The position numbers were made by a program, and so were the translations under genes. From positions 1 through 41,814 of the IMG/VR virus record IMGVR_UViG_3300020455_000029: a stretch of DNA of 41,814 bases, one strand, 5' to 3'. Each line of letters begins with the position of its first letter. Within the stretch, counting starts at the first letter, position 1. Under the pieces are notes generated by a model. That model was not told the DNA's origin and ran no database searches. It saw only the letters and a list, made by a program, of their open reading frames with translations. Below are positions 34,201 to 41,031 of this stretch, piece after piece. Source of the stretch: a virus.

Positions 34201-35867
34201 ATGTAGTTGGTATTGTAACTGCAGACATGGGTGGTAATAAAGGTAGAGGTGCTGAAATTACTGTTACTTCTGGTGCACCATTATCTATGGATACAATATA
34301 TTTGACAGACATTCAGGGGCAATCAAGTGCTAGTGGTAGTTGGAAACCAGGTGGTGCTTTCACACTAAAATATGTTAAAGATGATGGTACAGTTTATGCT
34401 CCTCAAGCAAGTTCTGCTGATATAGCAGTTGATGGATTCAGTGCTGATGGTGGAATAAATGATGGTAAGACTTTTAGAGTTAATCAATTTGATCATGGTA
34501 TGTATTCTTCTACCAATAAAGTAGAAATAAGTGATCTTCAAACAGATACGCCATCTACAGCATTAACAGCAGATTTATTGCAAAATGAAACAGGTACAAT
34601 CAGTGTTGCTTCTACTTTACCATTCCAATATTTTGAAGGAATTGAGGTTAATGGGAATACAGGGAACATAGGTTATATAAAAATTGGTAATGAAATTATT
34701 GGTTATCAGGATGCAAATAATACTGGAATAGTTATTGCTTCATCAACAAATGGTAGAGGAATAGATAATTCAATTGTTGTTCCTCATGAAATAGGTGATA
34801 AAGTTGAAAAATATGAATTAGGTGGAGTTTCTATGAGAAGAATATCAGTAAAGGGTGGACAAACTATTGCTAATGAAGATATTGGACTTGATCATTATCA
34901 TGTTAAAATTGATGCTTCTACTAATGGACAACCTGGTAAGGATAGAAGTGGGGATGAAGATTTTGATGGAGTTACATATCCAGAATTATCATTTAAGAAT
35001 GATTCGTTTGTTGGTGGTTCTAACGTTAAGGCATCTAAAAATATAGCATATTCTGCTATAGTTCCTAGATATGATACTATGACTCCAAGTGGAATTGATG
35101 GATCATCTACTAGTATAACTGCTAGTATAAGAAATGTTAGTGGATCTAGTGTAGATGGAACAGAAGCATCATTTAATGATCAAGGATATAGGGATGTTCA
35201 ATTGAATGCATATAACAATTTTGACAATGTTTCAATTGTTGCATCTAAAATTAATGAAAATGAATATTTAACAAATTTACCTAGAAATAAATCATTTACC
35301 ACAGTATTAAATTTCACATCAAATAATGAACACCTATCACCAATGGTTTATATTGGAGAATCTAGTACTGAATTTATAAGTCATCGTTTAAACAATCCAA
35401 TAGGATCTGATAATTATTCGACTGATAATAGAGTAAATACAACTATTGAAGATCCTCATAGTGCAGTTTATTATTCAAATGCAGTTAGGTTAAGTAAACC
35501 TGCCACATCATTGAAAATTTTACTATCTGCATTTAGACCAGAAAATTCTGATATTAGAGTTTTGTATAGGTTAGACAGATTGGATTCAAGTGAAGTTAGT
35601 TCAGAATTTGAATTATTCCCTGGATATAAAAATCTTATTGATAATGATGAGGATGGTTTTGGTGATATTGTAATTGATGCGGGTAAAAATGATGGTAGAT
35701 CGGATTCCTTTGTTGGTCTTAGTGTTAGTGATCAATTTAGAGAATATCAATATACTGCAGATAATCTAGATTTATTTAATGGATATACGATTAAAATTGT
35801 TATGTCTGGTACTAATCAAGCAAAACCACCAAGAATTAAAGAACTTAGGAGTATTGCTATAAGATGA
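28218..35867 (+). CDS. giant DUF4815 virion protein (gp10/tail-fibre-network position), 2549 aa
   Basis: ATG at 28218. The N-terminus ISPYYDDFDSEKNFYKVLYK plus PGFPVQARELTGTQSILQNQ and FGDHIFKEGSVVIPG is the DUF4815 signature of marine T4-like phages. Later landmarks are IDLRPRVSVYDN (about 1020), a coiled coil NIEDRVSNLEEVTTLSLLEN (about 1135), DPIAQTFVVGG (about 1658), a GY-repeat region (about 1934-2018) and a conserved end (FNGYTIKIVMSGTNQAKPPR) near 2530. It occupies the gp9-gp12 slot between gp8 and gp13, so it is inferred to be the outer baseplate or fibre-attachment protein. Its stop overlaps the next ATG (ATGA). Confidence 0.85.
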   Translation: MAQKTNLNISPYYDDFDSEKNFYKVLYKPGFPVQARELTGTQSILQNQIQSFGDHIFKEGSVVIPGNIAYDGQFSAVKLDIENYGIDISLYIKDFIGKKITGRLSGIEATLKYVALPGVDDVDDVTVYVTYTSADNNNELNSFTDGEQLVCSDSITYGNTTINAGTPFASLISSGATSIGSAAYIQKGVYFVRGYFVNVTDQTIILDYYSNAPSYRVGLRIDELIVSAKDDNSLYDNAKGFNNFSAPGADRFKINLTLSKKALDDQDDTDFVELLRVKKGKIKILNTKSNYNIVRDWIAERTHDESGDYTVNPFKISVLDSLNDNLGNGGLFYKDEKTDQLNLPSEDMMCVRVSDGKAYVQGYDIEKVGTTIIDVEKPRDVGINSTASVNFNMGSVIRINNVSGLPKQGELVQFYDGFGQTGSIIGSARAYNINLRNEEYSDASTVWDLSLFDVQTTTQITLNDVVSSTELPNSSFVKGKSSGASGYAVGAGSGSSRIDLNQTTGTFAKGEQIEVNGVDFSRTIGISTANTTQSIKSFKQTGITGFPPFTADSNLDVFQLPNGITDCVITTRSATDNTGISTITAGAKQFSGLRIGSTIIYQKYSSADPTYNKVKSIGAGNTSIVVSPIDPSVPGVFDGELPSNTTTTQSTIRMFVGAPILRGSGILHAPLGNRNVSTVDLSNSNLRVTKQLTDMTIGSQVGNQLLVNIADVTGQYTEITSDATFEPFDEERYSVHYSGGGIGAITEDTFKYELSGGRIRIDGLSDGNNNVLTASVKKKGIKSKIKNYNKSKMLDVVYSKYARSGSTAIGNGAKQLADGLTYDQNQRYGLRVQDERISLNYPDVAKFIAVYESIDNEKPTLDEFKFSSTANVQINAILGENIVGYNSKAIARVVNKSSTDVNTLGIVYLTNTRFTEGETVNFDESNIDTNIESITNGTYKDITNSFKLDKGQKDQYYDYSSIVRTRGSSEPSGRLLVIFDYYSISSDDDGDLFTALSYDSDRFQYDIPNIGQSGIRATDTIDLRPRVSVYDNSTNTLSPFAFDSRNFSIKQYLISNENADLGYEFYLPRIDKLYLNKFGEFVYQKGTSEMDPKPPVRTDDLMELATVNLPPYLYNTQSARLSLIDNRRFTMRDIGNIEDRVSNLEEVTTLSLLENNVQTLQIQDSEGRNRFKTGFFVDPFKNYSSISALSRVQINPLSQELIPIRSRNTLASQVTPKLSTTAETLDFNSDFDLFDGNVQKTGDVVTLKYDEEVWFGQYYATLLKDGSLGVINVNPYELPAILGNVDLQPDLDVWTRTIQLDDNVINQTGTNSSAELNLSGSGNIDLGNATTDTGSSEHVRTTDRSIKAGVESESDTSTLQGSTNLTASDSITISNTDISIQNRLISSASEDHMRSRNTEFKSTGFPANVKTYLFLDGQKIEDITPKLLAICSSVGGEYGATKAFKIGETVSVEDPTTSLEIMKFRVCTPNHKEGPYNNPTEAYSKDPYTNSPISNTSYTLTSPILNIDTRALAEEAQGEYHGYLVANAKLIGQETGAVAYVKDWNDNKMITDEYGDIIGTFYLRDPNSIPQPSVKVTTGRKNVRITTSSTNVNIAPGTRADIVIAEGIYSAQGTVEEWQNDRTIRVDTTTVTANADFSISAQGSVTSRHTTTRTVEYIDPIAQTFVVGGNVQAPSAIGANEDLNGLFLTAVEVFFASIDTEVNTPIRCEIRSTTGDARPSRTLMGRSRTLYPFTTDSNGNRIQNIQTDDTNASVGTKFTFPEPIFLPPGQSYAFVLVAERSVAYTVWLGEHGQKAVNSATIPGSTGESPTYARQYGAGALFKSQNGALWTEDQTQDLKFVLYRAKFTSSTGSVFFNNPNLSESNGYIPQLRNNPIRTLPKTGSITIPRYAYNASLANDNRLDLHIQPGRKLVAGPENKSTAVVDSVGDEATAVSVASTGTNYKPSQTNVVVGTYTITGRGSGLKLSVSTDVDGYVPVGNVSIDGSNAGSGYKPGDVVGIVTADMGGNKGRGAEITVTSGAPLSMDTIYLTDIQGQSSASGSWKPGGAFTLKYVKDDGTVYAPQASSADIAVDGFSADGGINDGKTFRVNQFDHGMYSSTNKVEISDLQTDTPSTALTADLLQNETGTISVASTLPFQYFEGIEVNGNTGNIGYIKIGNEIIGYQDANNTGIVIASSTNGRGIDNSIVVPHEIGDKVEKYELGGVSMRRISVKGGQTIANEDIGLDHYHVKIDASTNGQPGKDRSGDEDFDGVTYPELSFKNDSFVGGSNVKASKNIAYSAIVPRYDTMTPSGIDGSSTSITASIRNVSGSSVDGTEASFNDQGYRDVQLNAYNNFDNVSIVASKINENEYLTNLPRNKSFTTVLNFTSNNEHLSPMVYIGESSTEFISHRLNNPIGSDNYSTDNRVNTTIEDPHSAVYYSNAVRLSKPATSLKILLSAFRPENSDIRVLYRLDRLDSSEVSSEFELFPGYKNLIDNDEDGFGDIVIDAGKNDGRSDSFVGLSVSDQFREYQYTADNLDLFNGYTIKIVMSGTNQAKPPRIKELRSIAIR

Positions 35868-36070
35868 TTAGAGTTGAAGGACATCCACATCTCTATAGAG
35901 ATGAAAAAACTGGAGCAATTATTAATTGTGATGATAGTGGTTATGATCAATACGTTAAAACTCTACATTATAGAGAAAATAAGGATAGGGAACTTAGTGA
36001 TATGAGAAAAGATATTGATGAAATCAAGTCTTCTTTAGCAATTTTAATCAATGGCCTTAATAAGTCCTAA
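35864..36070 (+). CDS. small coiled-coil virion-region protein, 68 aa
   Basis: ATG at 35864 overlapping the DUF4815 stop (ATGA). It begins MIRVEGHPHLYRDEKTGAII and ends in a heptad-rich helix (LSDMRKDIDEIKSSLAILIN). Small proteins with this layout follow the DUF4815 gene in related phages as far as I recall. A trimeric coiled coil accessory to the baseplate or fibres is plausible; not proven. Confidence 0.75.
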   Translation: MIRVEGHPHLYRDEKTGAIINCDDSGYDQYVKTLHYRENKDRELSDMRKDIDEIKSSLAILINGLNKS

Positions 36071-36074
36071 ATAA
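36067..36074 (+). promoter_or_regulatory. possible late-promoter variant
   Basis: CTAAATAA overlapping the previous stop, 33 bp before the next ATG. It resembles TATAAATA imperfectly and is listed only as a candidate. Confidence 0.3.
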
Positions 36075-36099
36075 TAAGAGAAGTTATTATTAGAAATAG

Positions 36100-36441
36100 A
36101 TGGCAGCTGTATATGTTTCTAATCTTGTAATCAACGCAGGAGCCACATTTAGTCAACAGTTTGAATTGGCGCAGAGTGATGATTCTGCTCCATTAAATCT
36201 TACTGGGTATGCACTTGCAGGACAAATTAGAAAACATTCTGGAAGTTCTAACCCTACAGGATTTACTGTTACTGCAATGGATGTTACTGGTGGAGTGATA
36301 TTAATTTCATTAACTCCAGCACAAACCACTGCATTAAAATCTGGCAGGTATGTTTATGACATTGTTATAACTGATGCAGCCGGTGATAAAACACGGGTTG
36401 TTGAAGGATCTGTACTTGTTAGGGAAGGGGTTACCAGATAA
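36100..36441 (+). CDS. virion structural protein with BppU/Ig-like beta fold, 113 aa
   Basis: ATG at 36100. The sequence runs as beta strands: LVINAGATFSQQFELAQSDD, NLTGYALAGQIRKHS, GGVILISLTPAQTTALKSGR, YVYDIVITDAAGDKTRVVEG. This is the pattern of small phage baseplate-upper-protein (BppU) N-terminal-like domains found in cyanophage structural regions. Stop and next start overlap by one base. A linker or capping role between baseplate and fibre is inferred. Confidence 0.7.
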   Translation: MAAVYVSNLVINAGATFSQQFELAQSDDSAPLNLTGYALAGQIRKHSGSSNPTGFTVTAMDVTGGVILISLTPAQTTALKSGRYVYDIVITDAAGDKTRVVEGSVLVREGVTR

Positions 36442-37484
36442 TGGCAGCAATTAAAGTTAGAGTTGGGCAATCAGATGCGATAAAAGTAATCTCCAGTCAA
36501 GGTGGAGGTTCTATTTCGGCACAAAATTCTACTAATGTAATTGGTGGAATTGCTTCTGTTACACAATTACAGGTAACTGGTGTTTCAACCTTTCTTGATA
36601 ATGTTAGTATTGCAGGTGTAACAACACTTGCTGCTAATGGTGGTATAACAACCACTGGTGGAGATTTATATGTAGGTGGTGATTTATTTGTTGGTGATGA
36701 TATATTATTTGATGAAATAAATGGTAGAAATCTTAATATTAGTGGTATTTCTACATTAAATGTATTAGGTGTTTCTGGAATTGTTACAACCCAACATTTA
36801 GAAGTAACTGGTATTGCAACCATAGGTGGATCAACTATAAATGATGGAACATTTGAACAAATAAAAGTTGCTGGTGTATCTACATTTGTTGGACAAGCCA
36901 ATTTCCAATCAAATATAACACTCCAAGATAATGATAAGATCTTGTTAGGTAATGAATCTGATATAGAGATTTACCATAACAATTCTAATGCATACATTAC
37001 CAATGATACTGGTAATTTATATTTTATCAATAATGCAGATGATGACGATGGTGGAGATATTATTTTCCAGGCAAAGTCTGGTAAAAATTCTGCAATATTT
37101 AGAGATGATGAAGGTGTATCTCTTTATTATGATAATATAGAAAAATTAACCACTACAAGTAGTGGATTAGTTATATTTGGCAGTGTTACTGCAACTTCAT
37201 TTAAAGGTGAAACAGAGTCTGCTGCTTCATTCCCACTTGGATTAGTTGCAGCTGGTGCTACTTTCAGTGGAAATGTCAGTGTTGGTGGAACATTAACATA
37301 TGAAGATGTAACTAACATTGATTCAGTAGGTCTTATTACTGCTAGATCAGGAATAAGGATTAATACAGGTGGTTTAGTTGTAACTGCAGGTGTTTCTACT
37401 TTTGCTGGAATTGCAACATTCACTAATGATGTGTTTATGGATGGCACATTAACTGCAGGACTTATAGATGGAGGATCATTCTGA
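36441..37484 (+). CDS. tail-fibre-like protein with GVSTF repeats, 347 aa
   Basis: ATG at 36441 (TAATG overlap). The protein is built of recurrent short beta units of the form V-x-G-V/I-S/A-T-F/L (VTGVSTFLDN, ISGISTLNVL, VAGVSTFVGQ, TAGVSTFAGI) and a central segment NDKILLGNESDIEIYHNNSN at about 163-182. The late segment NIDSVGLITARSGI (about 293-306) is characteristic of cyanophage fibre-like proteins. A trimeric beta-helical fibre is inferred. No chaperone domain is seen at the C-terminus, which ends LIDGGSF. TGATG couples it to gp13. Confidence 0.8.
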   Translation: MAAIKVRVGQSDAIKVISSQGGGSISAQNSTNVIGGIASVTQLQVTGVSTFLDNVSIAGVTTLAANGGITTTGGDLYVGGDLFVGDDILFDEINGRNLNISGISTLNVLGVSGIVTTQHLEVTGIATIGGSTINDGTFEQIKVAGVSTFVGQANFQSNITLQDNDKILLGNESDIEIYHNNSNAYITNDTGNLYFINNADDDDGGDIIFQAKSGKNSAIFRDDEGVSLYYDNIEKLTTTSSGLVIFGSVTATSFKGETESAASFPLGLVAAGATFSGNVSVGGTLTYEDVTNIDSVGLITARSGIRINTGGLVVTAGVSTFAGIATFTNDVFMDGTLTAGLIDGGSF

Positions 37485-38329
37485 TGGCAAAACCAACCAC
37501 TAAACAAGAATTAATTGATTATGCTCTTAGAAAATTAGGAGCTCCTGTTTTAGAAATTAACGTAGATGATGATCAAATAGATGATGCTGTAGACGATACA
37601 ATACAATTATTCAATGAACGTCATTATGATGGTATTGAAAGAATGTATTTAAAATATGAGTTAACTCAGGATGATATTGATAGAGGAAAAGCATCTGGTA
37701 CAACTGGAGTTGGTATTGTAACTACTACTGCAGAGTCAACATCTGTTAGTGGTTTAGGGACTGTTACTTCTAATTGGTATGAGAATTCCAATTTCCTTCA
37801 GGTTCCAGATTCAGTAATTGGTGTAGAAAAAATATTTAAATTTGATAGTAGTACTATATCAGGTGGAATGTTTAGTCTGAAGTATCAATTATTTTTAAAT
37901 GACTTATATCGATTTAATTCGATTGATCTTCTTCAATATTCAATGACTAAAACATATCTTGAAGATATTGATTTCCTATTATCAACCGATAAACAGTTAA
38001 GATTTAATAAGAAACAAGATAGATTATATTTGGATATTGATTGGGCTGCTGAAGAAGCAGGTACATATCTTGTTCTTGATTGTTATAGAGCATTAGATCC
38101 TGAAGCATTTAAGCAAATTTATAATGATAGTTTTGTAAAACCATACGTAACTGCTTTAATTAAGAAGCAATGGGGTCAGAATTTAATTAAATTTAAAGGA
38201 ACTAAACTTCCTGGTGGAATTGAACTTAATGGTAGAGAATTATATGATGATGCAGTTAGTGAATTATCAGAGATTAAAGAAAGGATGACTTTAGAATATG
38301 AAGTTCCACCCCTTGATATGATAGGATAA
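37484..38329 (+). CDS. 13: gp13 neck protein, 281 aa
   Basis: ATG at 37484. The N-terminus QELIDYALRKLGAPVLEINV followed by DDDQIDDAVDDTIQLFNERH is diagnostic of T4 gp13 (309 aa). YLDIDWAAEEAG and QIYNDSFVKPYVTALIKKQW toward the C-terminus agree. gp13 and gp14 form the head-completion/neck ring where tails dock. It is 4 bp from gp14. Confidence 0.95.
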   Translation: MAKPTTKQELIDYALRKLGAPVLEINVDDDQIDDAVDDTIQLFNERHYDGIERMYLKYELTQDDIDRGKASGTTGVGIVTTTAESTSVSGLGTVTSNWYENSNFLQVPDSVIGVEKIFKFDSSTISGGMFSLKYQLFLNDLYRFNSIDLLQYSMTKTYLEDIDFLLSTDKQLRFNKKQDRLYLDIDWAAEEAGTYLVLDCYRALDPEAFKQIYNDSFVKPYVTALIKKQWGQNLIKFKGTKLPGGIELNGRELYDDAVSELSEIKERMTLEYEVPPLDMIG

Positions 38330-38333
38330 GATA

Positions 38334-39770
38334 ATGCCATTAAATCCCTTTTTTCTACAAGGTTCACAAAGTGAGCAACGACTTGTTCAAGATTTAATTA
38401 ATGAACAATTAGGAATATATGGTGTAGAGGTATTATATCTACCCAGAAGAATTGTTAAAAAGGATAGTATTTTCACTGAATTAGAATCTTCCAGATTTAG
38501 TGATAATTTTGCTATAGAAGCGTATGTAAACACTTATGAGGGATATGGTGGTGCAGGTGATATAATGACAAAATTTGGTATGAGTTTGAAGGATGAATTA
38601 ACGGTAACAATATCTAAAGAAAGATTTGAAGATTTTATATCACCATTTTTGGTACAGATGCCAGCAGATGAGATAGAACTTACATCTAGACCTAGTGAAG
38701 GAGATTTAATTTATTTTCCATTAGGTAAAAGAATTTTTGAAATTAAATTTGTAGAACATGAAAAACCTTTTTATCAGCTAGGTAAAAATTATGTTTATGA
38801 ACTACAATGTGAACTATTCGAACTTGAAGATGAAATGGGTGGATGGGATCAAGTTGATGCTAATAGTGAGGAAATTGATAATACATTAGTAGAATCTGGA
38901 TATATAACATCTTTAAAACTTATTTCTATTGGTTCAACAGCATCTTTGGGAGTAACAACTTCTACTGGATATGTAAGAAATATTATTCTCAATAATGATG
39001 GATATGATTATACAAAAGTTCCTAGTGTTGAAATTAGTAGTGCACCTTCGGGAGGAGTTGATGCAACTGCTGTAGCAATAACAACTTCTGTTAATGGTGT
39101 TTATTCTGTTAAAGAAATATTATTAACAAATACTGGTGCTGGATATACAGTCGCACCTACAGTTACTATAGTTAGTGCTGGTTCTACTATTTTAGGTATT
39201 GGTTCTACAACATATGGTGTAGGTGCTGCAGCAACTGCAACATTAGTAACTTCTGGTGCTGGTATCCAACAAGTTACAACAGGTATTGGTAATAGTGGTA
39301 CTGGATATCCTTCAGAACCAACAGTATACTTTGGAACACCAAGTTCTGGTATTGGAACGGCAGTTGGTAGATCAGAAATTAGTTCAGATAATATGATAAC
39401 TAGAATTCTTATTTCTGATGCTGGTATTGGATATGATAATACTACTGGAATTGTAACCGTTTCACCACCACCAGTTATTACAGGTATAGGTACATACAAG
39501 TTTAATGAGGTTGTAACTGGTTCTCTTTCTTCTGCTGAAGGTAGAGTTAAGACTTGGAATGTTATTAGTGGAGTTCTTAAGTTGGGTACAACTAATGGAA
39601 CATTTGTTCCTGGTGATATTGCAATTGGATCTACATCTGGAGCACAATATACCGTTGATTATATACAGGAAGCAGAATTTTCTGATAAATACGATAAAGG
39701 TGATGAAATTGAAACAGAAGCTGATTCTATTATAGATTTCTCAGAAACTAATCCATTCGGTCAAGTATAA
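38334..39770 (+). CDS. 14: gp14 neck protein with repeat insertion, 478 aa
   Basis: ATG at 38334. Residues 1-200 match T4 gp14 (256 aa): PFFLQGSQSEQRLVQDLINE, YLPRRIVKKDSIFTELESSR and the IEAYVNTYEGYGG segment. The gp14-type C-terminal end is KYDKGDEIETEADSIIDFSE plus NPFGQV. Between them (about 216-385) are several GxGY...P repeats (NNDGYDYTKVPSVEI, NTGAGYTVAPTVTI, NSGTGYPSEPTVYF, DAGIGYDNTTGIV), an insertion relative to T4. Overlaps gp15 by TAATG. Confidence 0.92.
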   Translation: MPLNPFFLQGSQSEQRLVQDLINEQLGIYGVEVLYLPRRIVKKDSIFTELESSRFSDNFAIEAYVNTYEGYGGAGDIMTKFGMSLKDELTVTISKERFEDFISPFLVQMPADEIELTSRPSEGDLIYFPLGKRIFEIKFVEHEKPFYQLGKNYVYELQCELFELEDEMGGWDQVDANSEEIDNTLVESGYITSLKLISIGSTASLGVTTSTGYVRNIILNNDGYDYTKVPSVEISSAPSGGVDATAVAITTSVNGVYSVKEILLTNTGAGYTVAPTVTIVSAGSTILGIGSTTYGVGAAATATLVTSGAGIQQVTTGIGNSGTGYPSEPTVYFGTPSSGIGTAVGRSEISSDNMITRILISDAGIGYDNTTGIVTVSPPPVITGIGTYKFNEVVTGSLSSAEGRVKTWNVISGVLKLGTTNGTFVPGDIAIGSTSGAQYTVDYIQEAEFSDKYDKGDEIETEADSIIDFSETNPFGQV

Positions 39771-40567
39771 TGTTAGGTACTTATTATTACCATGAAATAA
39801 TGCGAAAGACTATTGTGTCTTTTGGAACATTGTTTAATCAAATTTATATTCGTCATGACGACTCTACAGGAAACACATATAGTGAACTTAAAGTTCCATT
39901 AGCATATGGTCCTGCACAAAAATTTCTTGCTAGATTAGAACAACAGGCAGATTTAAATAAACCAGTTCAAACTACACTTCCTAGAATGTCATTTGAAATG
40001 ACTTCAGTGAATTATGATTCCACAAGAAAGGTTGGTGTAACTCAGACATTTAAGGCATCTGATGGAACCAATATGAAAAAGGTTTATATGCCAGTTCCTT
40101 ATAATGTTGGATTTGAATTAAATATCCTAACCAAGTTAAATGATGATGCATTACAGATTGTAGAGCAGATACTTCCATATTTCCAACCATCATTTAATTT
40201 AACTGTAGATTTAGTAAAATCTATAGGAGAAAAGAGAGATATACCAATTGTTTTGGATAGTATTAATTTCCAAGATGATTATGAAGGAGATTTTTCTACA
40301 AGAAGAGCACTTATATACACATTGAATTTTACAGCAAAAACATACTTATTTGGTCCTGTTGCAGAGTCTTCAGAGGGTCTTATTAAGAAAGTTCAGGTTG
40401 ATTATCATACTGATACTAACGTTAAGACATCAAAACGTGAAATGAGATATACTGTTACTCCTGCTCCAGCTGATGCTGGTCCAGATGATGATTTTGGATT
40501 TAGTGAAACATCAACTGTTTTCTCTGATGCTAAATCATATAGTCCAACACAAGGGAAGGATATTTAA
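39770..40567 (+). CDS. 15: gp15 tail sheath stabilizer/connector, 265 aa
   Basis: ATG at 39770 overlapping the gp14 stop. The sequence GTYYYHEIMRKTIVSFGTLF, then NQIYIRHDDSTGN and KVPLAYGPAQKFLARLEQQA, is the gp15 signature; length agrees with T4 gp15 (272 aa). It closes the sheath end of the tail and binds the neck. The C-terminal 25 residues are acidic and low-complexity. The next gene begins 5 bp downstream. Confidence 0.95.
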   Translation: MLGTYYYHEIMRKTIVSFGTLFNQIYIRHDDSTGNTYSELKVPLAYGPAQKFLARLEQQADLNKPVQTTLPRMSFEMTSVNYDSTRKVGVTQTFKASDGTNMKKVYMPVPYNVGFELNILTKLNDDALQIVEQILPYFQPSFNLTVDLVKSIGEKRDIPIVLDSINFQDDYEGDFSTRRALIYTLNFTAKTYLFGPVAESSEGLIKKVQVDYHTDTNVKTSKREMRYTVTPAPADAGPDDDFGFSETSTVFSDAKSYSPTQGKDI

Positions 40568-40572
40568 TTATT

Positions 40573-41031
40573 ATGTCTAGTTATGATTCTATTGATGAAG
40601 CTCTAAACACTACTAGTGAAATTGAGGTGAGTAATACCCCTGAAGGTGGTGGTATTAGGAGAAAGGATAAACTAAAAGATGTCACTAATGATGTAGAAAA
40701 GGATTACGATTATACCCGTGCCAATCTATATTCACTAATTGAAAAGGGACAAGAAACTCTTAATGGTATAATGGAACTTGCAGGTGAAAGTGCAAGTCCA
40801 AGAGCATATGAAGTTGCAGGACAGATTATTAAATCAGTTGCTGATACTACTGATAAGTTAATGGATTTACAAAAGAAGGTTAAGGAAGTTGATGAGGAGA
40901 AAGTAAAAGGTCCAAGTCAAGTTACAAACAATGCTTTATTTGTTGGATCAACATCAGACCTATCTAAGATGATTAAACAACAATTTCTAAATACTAATAA
41001 CACCAAAGATACTAAAAATGAAAAAGTGTAG
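40573..41031 (+). CDS. 16: gp16 small terminase subunit, 152 aa
   Basis: ATG at 40573. The central helices (DYTRANLYSLIEKGQETLNG, then IMELAGESASPRAYEVAGQI and DTTDKLMDLQKKVKEVDEEK) match T4 gp16 (164 aa), the DNA-recognition ring of the packaging motor. The tail includes NNALFVGSTSDLSKMIKQ, typical of cyanophage homologues. The 3' end overlaps the following gene by 14 bases. Confidence 0.93.
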   Translation: MSSYDSIDEALNTTSEIEVSNTPEGGGIRRKDKLKDVTNDVEKDYDYTRANLYSLIEKGQETLNGIMELAGESASPRAYEVAGQIIKSVADTTDKLMDLQKKVKEVDEEKVKGPSQVTNNALFVGSTSDLSKMIKQQFLNTNNTKDTKNEKV

